Source: Cervus elaphus (Eukaryota > Chordata > Mammalia > Artiodactyla > Cervidae). Taken from it: a stretch of 64,000 nucleotides of DNA. Position numbers and translations under genes: made by a program. How positions within the stretch are numbered: the first letter of the stretch is position 1; each line of letters begins with the position of its first letter. The stretch covers positions 99,868,015 through 99,932,014 of the forward strand of contig NC_057823.1 in the NCBI RefSeq assembly GCF_910594005.1. The letters run 5' to 3'. The notes beneath the pieces were generated by a model, which was not told the DNA's origin, searched no databases, and worked only from the letters and a program-made list of their open reading frames with translations. Shown here in pieces: positions 44,011 to 54,521 of this stretch.

Positions 44011-46266
44011 TGGAAGAATTAAAACTGGTCTCACTTCATATAAATATTTTGTTTCATTCTTTGTTGGAGACCTTTTATGTGTTCAAGTAATTATTCCTTG
44101 TGCATCAGCTTCCTCAAGTCCAAGTTCAAAATTTATATCCCCTAAGAACCTGAGTTCATCATAGAAACAAAGGCTTATGAGCCATTCTTTTTTTATTGAC
44201 TTTGGATTGGCTATATATAAACAGATTTCTAAGATGAAGGGATATAACTTTAGAGAGAGATGAGATATAAACAAATGTGTAATATTTGATGATGCCAAAT
44301 TACTACAGCCAGATGAATGAGCATGACATTTTCCACTCTAGATAATGTAGAAACATCTTTCAGTAAACATTGCTGCATTCTGTAGGTCTCCTTTCTCATG
44401 TTTTGCTATGTACTGAGTAGCATTTCTACATTGATTTTGTTTTGCTGTTGGAATTGCATCATAAGGGATATAGATGAAATCTTTGTCTAAAGATATGTTA
44501 ATGAGTGAAAAATGTGACTAACAGCCATTGTTGAAATCCCTGTGATTATTTTTTCTATGTTTTAAAATTTCATTTTCTCAGCACAAGTATTTTTTATAGG
44601 AAGGATCAAGTAATGCACCCTTTGGCTTTTGGTATTTTCCTATTTCATTAAGTTTTGAGTAGGAAATAAGTTTATTTATTCCATAAATATATACACAGTT
44701 TTTTCTCATGTGTTAGGCACTTTGCTAGTGTAAGATAAGTCCCATCTAATTTGATGAACTGCTAAGGAATCATCTATTTTTTTCACGGGTTAAAGTATTT
44801 CAGGAAAAAGAAGTGCACTAAAAATTAGGAAGAAAAAAATCCTTATTTGGTATTCATATCTTACATACTTTGCCTAACTAGTGAAAGTATCTCTGAACAA
44901 TTTAAAATTTATAAATTAATATTATCTTTGTAGAAATAAATTTTGACAGGCATCAGTTTTTTTCTATCTGCTATCAAATAATCCTGTAATCTAATTTTAG
45001 ATGTACATTTAGATAAAATGTACATCTTTGTTGCAATAATAATATAATTTTTAAGTTATGAAGTCTAGATTTTGAAATATTATAGCCAATTCATATTGGT
45101 GCTTTTCATAATTGAGCATTTTAATATATAACAGCTCTATCTTGTTTAAAAGTAGCATTTCTGACAGACAAGTTGTCCAGAATCATCCAAAAATAAGTTT
45201 ATCATGTGTTCCTAAAAAAAGGTACAAGAGAAAAAAACTCGGTGGCCCCGCCTTGCTTTTTTGATTGAATATTTTCTGGTGTTTAACTACCAAAAAGTGA
45301 AGTTCTTCATTTTAAAAACTTTACCCTTTATGTGAAACACAGTTACAAAATATATCAGCATAAGGTAGAAATAATTTAAACCATGTGACATTAGTTTTCT
45401 GATTTCTATAAAGTATCCAGTAGAAGGAAGTTGAAATATCATAGTCACTGGTTCCATCAATAATAAATCATTAGCTGTCATGAGCCTCCTAAATCCCAGG
45501 CTGGACTAGTGAACTAGTTGAACATGTAAAGCAAGGCCAAAGAGGGAAGCTATAGCAATTTATCTACCTTATTGATGTTCTGCTTTTCATTAAGTAGTGC
45601 TGACTGCATTGAGACTGGTTCCAATATACTATGTTTGGGTTTAAAAGGAAATTGAGAGTTTGTCCCAGATGCTGGAAAAAATTGACACACACATACAATC
45701 ATGGAGAATCAAAATATTAATTTTGGCTGCACTGAATTATAAAATGAAAATGATATCTCCCCCCACCCCACCAAAGAAGCCAAAAGTTCTATAAGGGCTG
45801 TAAATGAACCATCCATATTGCCAGAGATCTGGATTAAATAGTTGCCCACCCTGTTCAAGCATTAAGAAAAATTTCAAATAGTGATGTATTTAGAATTGAA
45901 GAGCAGTGCTTTCAAAATTTCTCTTGGGAAGCACATTTCATACTTTCACTTTCAATTTGAAGACTGCATAGAACCATTATCACACAACATTGGCTTTGTA
46001 GATTATAGTTTCCAAGTAGTAGACAGAAGAATGTTGTTCTTTGAAATACCTATTCTGAAATCAAGAAGAGCTGGATTATTTACTAACAATTTTTTTTTTC
46101 AGTAATAGAAGCCTTGCAGTTAAGCTTAACTTAAAAAAAAAAAAAAAGTCTTTAGAATCTATACTTGTAGCTTGCCAGAAAAGAAAGTGTTTGCCTAATG
46201 TTGTTTTTTTTTTTTTTTCTAATATTCAAACAGATGATTTAGCAAAAGTCTGAATAAATATAGTGA
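44011..46266. other. 2.3 kb without recognised repeats or genes
   Basis: AT-rich with homopolymer runs at 46089-46100, 46132-46147 and 46205-46219. Open frames stay below 75 codons. Confidence 0.45.
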
Positions 46267-47950
46267 AGGGTTGTTGTTGTTGTTCAGTAACTAAGTCGTG
46301 TCCAACCTTTTGCAACCCCACGGACTGCAGCACGCCAGGTTTCCCTGTCCTTCACCATCTCCCGGAGCTTGCTCAAACTCATGTCTATAGAGTCGCTGAT
46401 GCCATCCAAACATCTCGCCTTCTGTTGTCCCCTTCTCCCGCCTTCAATCTTTCTCAGCATCAGGGTCTTTTCTACTGAACTGGCTCTTCACATCAGGTGG
46501 CCAACACATTGGAGTTTCAGCATCAGTCCTTCCAATGAATATTTAGGATTGATTTTCTTAGCATTGATTGTTTTGACTTCTTTGTAGTCCAAGGGACTCT
46601 CAAGAGTCTTCTCCAACACCACTGTTCAAAAGCATCAGTTCTTTGGCTCTCAGCCTTCTTTATGGTTCAACTCTCACATCCATACATGACCACTGGAAAA
46701 ACCATAGCTTTGACTAGATGGACCTTTGTTGGCAAAGTAATGTCTCTGCTTTTTAATACACTGTTTAGGTTTGTCATAGCTTTTCGTCCAAGTAGCAAGT
46801 GTCTTTAATTTCATGACTGCAGTCACCATCTGCAGTGATTCTGGAGCCCAAGAAAATAAAGTCTGTCCCTGTTTATAATGTTTCCCCATCTATTTGCTAT
46901 GGAGTGATGGGACCGGATACCATGATCTTAGTTTTTTGAATGTTAAGCTTAAAGTCAGCTTTTTCATTCTCCTCTTTCACTTTCATCAAGAGGCTCTTTA
47001 GTTCTTCACTTTCTGTCATAAGGATGGTGTCATCTTCTTATCTGAGGTAATTGATATTTTTCCTGGCAATCTTGATTCCACCTTATGCTTCATCCAGGCT
47101 GGCGTTTCTCATGATGTGCTCTGCATATAAGAAAAATAAGCAGGATGACAATATAAAGGCTTGACGTACTCCTTGCCCGGTTTTGAACCAGTATGCTGTC
47201 CCATGTCCTGTTCTAACTGTTGCTTCCTGACTTGCATACAGATTTCTCAGGAGGCAGCTAAGGTAATCTGGTATTCCCATCTCTTGAATAATTTTCCTCA
47301 GTTTGTTGTGATCCACACAATCAAAGGCTTTAGCATAGTCAATGAAACAGAAGTAGATGTTTTTCTAGAATTCTCTTGGTTTTTCTATGATCCAAAAGAT
47401 GTCAATTTGATCTCTAGTTCCTCTGCCTTTTCTAAATCAAGTTTGAACATCTGGAAGTTCTCAGTTCAAGTATTTTTGAAGCCTGGCTTGGAGGATTTTG
47501 AGCAACACTTTGCTAGCTTGTGAAATGAAGACAATTGTGCAGTAGTTTGAACATTCTTTGCCATCGCCTTTCTTTGGGTTTGTAATGAAAAGTGACATTT
47601 TCCTGTCCTGGGGCCGCTGTTGAGTTTTCCAAATTTGCTGGCATATTTAGTGCAGCACTTTCACAGCATCATCTTTTAGGATCTGAAATAGCTCAGTTGG
47701 AATTCCATCACTTCCACTAGCTTTGTTCATATTGATGCTTCCTAAGACCCACTTGACTTTGCACCCCAAGATGCTTGGCTCTAGATGAGTGATCATACTA
47801 TTGTGGTTACCTGGGTCATAGACATCATTTTCATATAGTTCCTCTGTGTATTCTTGTCCCCTCTTCTTAATATCTTCTGCTTCTGTTAGGTCCTTACCAT
47901 TTCTGTCCTTTATTATGCCCATCTTTGCGGGAAATATTCCCTTCATTTGA
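46267..47950 (-). mobile_element. BovB LINE, 1.7 kb
   Basis: Minus-strand BovB from the tail (TTGTTCAGTAACTAAGTCGT) through the reverse transcriptase into the linker (TTTATTATGCCCATCTTTGC). The reading frame is broken; the largest coding stretches are 99 codons (47647-47946, linker and RT start) and 77 codons (47083-47316, RT motif B region). At the active site the Tyr codon has become a stop (TAA GAA GAT GAC on the coding strand). Abuts the next BovB. Confidence 0.95.
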
Positions 47951-49297
47951 GTTCAGTTCAGTTCAGTCACTCAGTCATGTCCGACTCTTTGTGACCCCAT
48001 GGACTGCAGCACTCCAAGCCTCCCTGTCCATCACCAACCCCCAGAGTTTACTCAAACTCATGTCCATTGAGTCAGTGATGCCATCCAACCATCTCATCCT
48101 CTGTAGTCCCCTTCTCCTCCCACCTTCAATCTTTTCCAGCATCAGGGTCTTTTCAAATGAATCAGTTCTTCACATCAGGTGGCCAAAGTATTGGAGTTTC
48201 AGCTTCAGCATCAGTCCTTCCAATGAACACCCAGGACTGGTCTCCTTTAGGATGGACTGGTTGGATCTCCTTGCAGTCCAAGGGACTCTCAAGAGTCTTC
48301 AACACCACAGTTCAAAAACATCAGTTCTTCAGCACTCAGCTTTCTTTATATTCCAACTCTAACATCCATACACGACTACTGGAAAAACCATAACTTTGAC
48401 TAGAAAGACCTGTGTTGGCAAAATAATATCTCTGCTTTTTAATATGCTGCCTGCATTGGTCATAACTTTTCTTCCAAGGAGTAAGTGTTGCCTCCTGACC
48501 TGCATACAGATTTCTCAAGAGGCAGGTCAGGTGGTCTGGTATTTCCATCTCTTGAAGAATTCTCCACCATGACCCCTCTGTCTTGGGTGGCCCTACATGG
48601 CATGGCTTGTAGTTTCATTGAGTTAGACAAGGTTGTGATACATGTGATCAGTTAGTTTTCTGTGATTGTGGTTTCCCTTCTGTCTGCCCTCTGATGGATG
48701 AGAATAAGTCTTGTGGAAGCTTCCTGGTGGGAGGGACTGGCTGTGGGGAAACCTGGGTCTTGTTCTGGTGGGCATAGTCAGGCTCACTAAACCTTTAATC
48801 CAATTTTCTGCTGATGGGTGGGGCTGTGTTCCCTCCTGTAGTTTGCCCTGAGGCCAAACTCTGGTAGGGGTAATGGCAGTAATGTGAAAGCAAAAGTGCA
48901 AGAGAAGTCACTCAGTCCTGTCCAATTCTTTGCCACCCCATGAACTGTAGCCTACCAGGCTCCTCCATCCATGGGATTTTCCAGGAAAGAGTACTGGAAT
49001 GGGTTGCCATTCCCTTCTCCAGAGGATCTTCCTAATCCACGGCTCAAACCCAGGTCTCCCACATTATAGGCAGACACTTTACCATCTGAGCCACCAGGGA
49101 AGTCCCTGGCAGTAATGTGACCTCCGTCTAAAGGACTTACGCCAGAATGTGTCCCTGATCCTGAGGCAGACGGACCTCAACCCACTCCTCCGCTGGAGAC
49201 ACTCAGCCCCTCACGGGCAAGACTGGCTAAGTCTCTTTTGGTGTCACGGCTCCTGTCTCCTGGGTCCTCGAGTGCACAAGTTTCTGTTTGTGGCTTC
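47951..49297 (-). mobile_element. internally deleted BovB with 5' and 3' regions joined
   Basis: Minus-strand BovB whose order, from the 3' end, is: normal tail and C-terminal coding part (to about 48487); a jump to a reverse transcriptase piece (48488-48560); then a jump to the BovB 5' region (48561-49297; GGGTGGCCCTACATGGCATG, GATGGGTGGGGCTGTGTTCC, GTCTCCTGGGTCCTCGAGTG). The endonuclease and most of the reverse transcriptase are absent. Junction sequences look like short microhomologies. Interrupted by one Bov-tA. It cannot encode a working enzyme. Confidence 0.85.
48888..49107 (-). mobile_element. Bov-tA SINE with exact target duplication
   Basis: Reverse-orientation element in the BovB 5' region. 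GGCAGTAATGTGA is repeated exactly at 48875-48887 and 49108-49120. Confidence 0.97.
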
Positions 49298-49346
49298 TAT
49301 GATTTAAATGACAAATCTTTATTATAGGATTATGTACTTTATATTT

Positions 49347-49557
49347 GGGCTTCCCCAGCAGCTCAATGCTAAAGAATCTGCCTGCCAATGCAGGAGACAT
49401 GGGTTTGATCCCTGGGTCAGGAAGATCTCGTGGAGATGGAGATGGCAACCCACTCCAGTTTCTTGCCTGGGAAATCCCATGAACAGAGGAGCCTGGTGGG
49501 GTACAGTCCATGGGGTCGCAAAAGAGTGGGACACGACTTAGCAACTAAGCAACAACT
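49347..49557 (+). mobile_element. Bov-tA SINE
   Basis: Plus-strand element (GGGCTTCCCCAGCAGCTCAA head; GGTACAGTCCATGGGGTCGC body), ending GCAACTAAGCAACAAC. Confidence 0.95.
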
Positions 49558-51115
49558 TTACCTTTAAAATATCCTTTATGCTAAAAAATACAGGAAAGGA
49601 GAGTAGTAGTATTTTTCTTTTATCATATATTCTTTCTTGGGAAAAATTAAAGCCAGTCAACTGTACATTCACTATTCTTTAACTATCCATGTACTTCACA
49701 GATCTAGGATGTTCTATTTAATCTGAAATCATCTGGCTAAGCTTTTTTTTTTTTTCTTTTCTATTCTGACTTCATGGACTTAAAAATAACTTCTAAAAAA
49801 TTATGGTTTCATTAAATTTAAAAAGTAGACATGAATTTATTTTTTTAAATTTCTATGGGGTTGTTTATGAACCTGAAATTTTAATCTCATGCTGCACAGA
49901 TATATTCTTCACTGAACTGGTCTCCTTTTTCATTAGACTGTTGAAACTTTCCCTCTCCACCTTTGAAGAAGCAAGTGAAATGAACAGTGTATTGCATCAT
50001 GTTTGCTACGGTTGCTCCAGGAAAAACATTTTGCATCAAGGAAAAATTATTACTGAAAATGCCCACGTCTTTGTCCTGGTGTCCATTTCATTTTCCCTTT
50101 ATGTCCCAGATACAAAGACATTTTCATTCTATGAATGTGCATAGTTATTCAGGCCTTGTAGCTAATCATTTTAGACTGAGAAGACAAAATCATACAGAGT
50201 TAAATGAGTCATTTTCAAGAATAAGCTCCAAATAGCTACTCTCTTCATCTTTTGTTTCCTCCGGCACTTTACCTCACAATGCTGTGATTTCTGCCACAGT
50301 GTCTTGTTAGTTGGGGCTGTAGAGAAAGTTGAAGGGTGGAACTCAAAAAAAAAAAAAAATCAATTTTGAGTTGAATTGAATTCTGCCCAGTGCATACTCT
50401 TTAATCAAATCCAGTCTCATGAGTTACATTATGTTCTGTGCCTTGTTTTGTGTATCTTTCTAAATAAGAATTTTCTTTTTCCACCATCCCCATTACCTTA
50501 AAAACAATATGTAGACGCTACCCATTCTCCAGCTCAAAGCATCCGTCCAAAAGCTTTTCCTCATCTGTCCAGTGTCCACTGACTTCCTCCTCTCCCTCTC
50601 ACTGTGTAAGATCTGTAAAGATCTGTACATAGTCACTTCCTATTGTGTAGTTGGGAATGATCTCCACCACAGGGAGCTCCAAGATTTATATTTTACTTAA
50701 TCTCTATGAGGCAATTTAGGGATCAGGACATAGGCTTCAGAGTCCGTCAGCATCGATTCAGATTTTACCCTGCTGCATACTGGCGTGCCAGACCATAGAA
50801 AGTATTTAGAGAGACTCTGGCAAATGGAAGCATGCTGAAGCTACTGTTAGTTTCACTGTAGTTGAGATTAACAGCAATGATCATTTGCTAGGAACTTAAT
50901 CGATAATTGCTACTTCTATGAACCCTCTTAAAATTCTTTAATCCATGCAGACTGTGCCCCCCTATCAATACTATCAAGGTTGTCACATATTCATGTTTTT
51001 GAAAATGGAGCCTCAATCTTCATTAATCTGTGAACTTTCTTCACTCCATCAAAAAATTCATAAAATTGTATTATATATATTTTTGTGATGATAAATCTTT
51101 TAGACCTCTATGTTT
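49558..51115. other. mostly unassigned; probable MIR piece
   Basis: About 50705-50790 resembles the plus-strand MIR core (CATAGGCTTCAGAGTCCGTC then GATTCAGATTTTACCCTGCT). The rest is not recognised. A 113-codon plus-strand frame at 49803-50144 has no known domain. Confidence 0.4.
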
Positions 51116-51216
51116 GTTTATTTTTGGCCACGCATGTGGTTCCCTAACCAGGCGTGAAACCTGTGCCCCCTGTAGTGGAAATGCAGTCTTAACCACCGGA
51201 TCCAAAGGAAAGTCCC
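51116..51216 (-). mobile_element. CHR-type SINE fragment
   Basis: Minus-strand tRNA-like SINE: GTGCCCCCTGTAGTGGAAAT, TCTTAACCACCGGATCC and final GGAAAGTCCC correspond to the head read backwards; TTTTTGGCC at the left is the body end. Confidence 0.82.
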
Positions 51217-53499
51217 TGTGTTTATTTTTTAAAAGTATGCACTCCCTAAAAATAAGTTTTAGAAGACCACACTGCTTACTTAATTAATGACTTTCACTTT
51301 TTAAAAATAGGAGTAAGGCAAAAATCTCCAAAAAAGATAGTCAACATATAATTAAATTTTAATATTTGCACATCCTACTCAGTCTTAGGAGAAAACACCT
51401 ACCTCTACCCTGTTTGTTTCATTTCTGTTTTCAGCAGTAAGATAAGCTCTTGAAAATTGCAATTAATTTTTTTAAGAAAGCATTTTTCAATAAAATATGT
51501 TAAAGTTTGTAAATTCTGAACAATAAGAAACAGTCAAACCAATTCATGTCAAGGTGAGCATTAGACGTCAGATTTCAAGGGCAAGAAAGTATTTTTGAAG
51601 GGTCCATGGTCCTCGGGATGGAGAACACAAAACGAAACAAGAAAATCAGGTCTCATTTTCTCAGCATGATACCCTCTACCTGGTGATCAGAGTATCTCTT
51701 TTATCTAGCTTCCTTGCCATCTTTTTGCTTTCCCAATTTATTTGGACATCCTTTGAAAAAAATTTTCTTATCCTTATAGAGATAATGCAACTATCTCTCG
51801 TGAAGCTTAGACTAGTGCTCCGAATAAGAATAAAGGGAAAAAACACTATACAGATATAGCTTTCTCTTTTAAAGTATGTGATTTAAGAGAACAGAAGGCT
51901 TACTGTATAGGCGATATTTCCCCCCTAGTTCCATGCATCATTTGCTATATGAGCTCAGCTCGATGGTTTCCAGGATGAGCGTGGAACCCACTGGCCCTGA
52001 CACAGTGGAGTCATCTTTCTCCTGCAGCTGACTCCCCCCGGGGCCCCAGGAAACTGCCAAACACCTGCTGTCACGGGCAGATGCTCCTGAGGCTTGGAAA
52101 CATACAGCCGAAGTACACAGTGCTGGTCCTGTCTCCTTCTGGAGGAAGTGCATGTCTTATTTATTTTGTTTTCAGAAACAGAGCATATCCACCGCATACA
52201 TCAAAAGTGATCTTGTCTGTAAGTTTGTATGGTGGCACAGGAAGTGCTATTTTTTCAAAAAGAAAAAGTCACCTGTGGATGTTATTTGAATATCTGTGAA
52301 AACTTTTCCAGTGATTTTGTGTTTCTACGTGATTGTAAATATTTACAGATGACTTTTCAGTTCACCATTTAGGTAATTCAGTTGTCACACCTTAAATCTT
52401 GCATTTTTTAAAGGCAGAACACACAGTGGGTAATATCAGCCACAAATATTACATTTGGTAATAAATCTTTTCACATTTTATCAGCTTCAAACTCTGCATC
52501 CCTTTATCTGTGGACATAGGAGAGCATTACTTTAAAAGCTCACAGCATTTTAATGACAATAAGAAAACAGGAAGATGAGCCCTGCACTGTTACTAAAAAG
52601 ATAGAAGAAAACACACTGAAGTCCTTCTCCTGACTTTACTCTGACACGTGTGCTTTCACAGGGTGAAGTGAATAACAGTGAGGAGTGTACATGATAAAAA
52701 CTACCATAATGAATGGGCGGTTCCTACTCCTCTTGAGGAAATGTTAGCTACCAGCGCAAAAGCTTCATCCACAGAATCTGAATCTACCTTATTTTCTAAT
52801 ATTGTTGGTGCTAAAAACACTGAAATCAATATCAAAGATGTTAATCTAAAAACACTAAAGTTGCTGTGAAACATATGTGTAACTTAGCACTTAGACTGTT
52901 ATCCTAAAACTACATCAGAGATAGAATTCAGTTTACCCAGCAACAAATTAACATTCATACACATCTGACCTTGCAGACAAGTAAATTCTCCTTCTCTGTA
53001 AGCCACACCCACAGACTATATACACCATTTGTTTTAATAGACGGATTCAATATGTTTTAGAAATTTTCTTCTCCATCCAGACTCTAATGCCAAGTTCAAA
53101 ATACAAATAGTTCTTACATTTGAAGAGCACAGCTGTTATTATAGATGAATATTTTTGCCAGAAAACATGAAATTAAATTCGAACAGAAGCCCAAAATCAT
53201 AAAACCACTTGAATAATATAAAGTGTAAATTATCAAATTTTAGTATATAGAGCTTTTATTGTTATATCTCCTTTTCCTTGTGTTTGCAAACCAGAGTTCT
53301 TACATGAATATTCATTAAGAGCTTTACTGGAATCTTATTTGCCCTCTCTGAATCCTGTCAATAAAAAATAAGTTTTCATTTAGGTTACTTATAGTTAGAT
53401 ACAAAATAAATGCAGCTTCACTAAAAATGTGATTGCTGTAAGCCAAGCTTCATTTAGGGGTTTAACAGATTCTGATTCACAGATTGGCTATTTTCCAGC
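51217..53499. other. 2.3 kb unassigned, with a GC-rich patch
   Basis: AT-rich except about 51950-52140, which is much richer in GC (GACTCCCCCCGGGGCCCCAG). Minus-strand frames of 71 and 80 codons cross the patch without a known domain. A 63-codon Ser/Thr-rich plus-strand frame follows at 52678-52869. Neither can be assigned. Confidence 0.4.
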
Positions 53500-54249
53500 A
53501 CCATTTATTTATTTACCAAACATTTATAAAGCACCTACTGTGTGTCAGATTGCATGGCTATGGACTCATGACATAAAATTAGTCCTTTGTTATCCTCAAG
53601 GGAATTCAGACTAGTGGAGACAACAAGTATATAGAGATAATAATTATAGTACAATCATAGTAAGTAAGCTGTATAGAGAGGTTTTTGTTGTTTAGTCGCG
53701 AAGTTCTCTTTTGTGACCCCATGTACTGTAGCCCACCAGACTCTCCTGTTCATAGGATTTCCTAGGCAAGAGTCTTGGAGTGGGTTGCCATTTTCTTCTC
53801 CAGCAATCTTCCCGACCCGGGGATTGAACCCGTGTCTCCTTCGGCTCCTGCGTTGGCAGGTGGATTCTTGGCCACTGAGCCGCCTGGGAAGTCCTATGTA
53901 GACAGGTACATGTTTGCAAAGAAGGCTCATAGGAGGTCCAGCCTACCTGTGGAGGAGATTGTTAAATTGGGCTCTAATGAACATTTAAAGAATCACCAAG
54001 TGTATAAGCGCATAGACCCTGGGATAAACAAACGTGGAGGCTGGGGCGGATCTGATCGCGCAAGGGAACTGCGAGATTTACAAGGTCAGAAACACAGTGC
54101 GGGGAAGAGATGCAGGCAGTGTGCTTTGGCAAAGCAGAAGCAGGAAAGGCTCAGATCATGGAGACCATGAAAAAATAAAAGAGAGACATTGTGAAGAATG
54201 CCCATGCAGTCAGAGGGCGTTTAAAGAATTTCTTAAATGCATTTCTCAC
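53500..54249. other. probable ancient repeat around a SINE
   Basis: AAACATTTATAAAGCACCTACTGTGTG and the following TATCCTCAAGGGAATTCAGA/CTAGTGGAGACAACAAG pattern is typical of an old mammalian interspersed repeat, but I cannot name it. It continues for some distance after the Bov-tA. Confidence 0.35.
53682..53895 (-). mobile_element. Bov-tA SINE
   Basis: Reverse-orientation element: body at the left (TTTTGTGACCCCATGTACTG), head at the right (GAGCCGCCTGGGAAGTCC). Confidence 0.94.
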
Positions 54250-54521
54250 CTGGGGGGCTGTGCTGTCTTCGCTGCTGCACACGAGCTGTCTCCAGTTGCA
54301 GCGAGCAGGGGCTACCCTCTGGTTGCGGTGCACGGGCTTCTTTTGAGGAGAATGGACTCTAGACGCGCAGGCGTCGGTAGTTGCAGCATGCAGTCTCAGT
54401 ACTTGTGGTACTTGGACTTAGTTGCTCTGAGGCGTGTGCGATCTCTGGACCAGCGATCGAACCCGTGTCGCCTGGAACTGGCAGGTGGATTCTTAACCAC
54501 TGTACCACCAGGGAAGTCTCC
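54250..54521 (-). mobile_element. CHR-2-like SINE
   Basis: Minus-strand counterpart of the element at 27.05-27.34 kb: body (GCTGTCTCCAGTTGCAGCGA; GTTGCAGCATGCAGTCTCAG; TTAGTTGCTCTGAGG) then tRNA-like head (GATCGAACCCGTGTCGCCTG; CCACCAGGGAAGTC). The 171-codon plus-strand frame over it is an artefact of the SINE. Confidence 0.85.

Noticed and set aside
46267..49297. Possible gene with several exons, because of repeated similar frames on the minus strand
   Set aside because: All frames are BovB reverse transcriptase pieces in broken order; no splice sites are needed to explain them.
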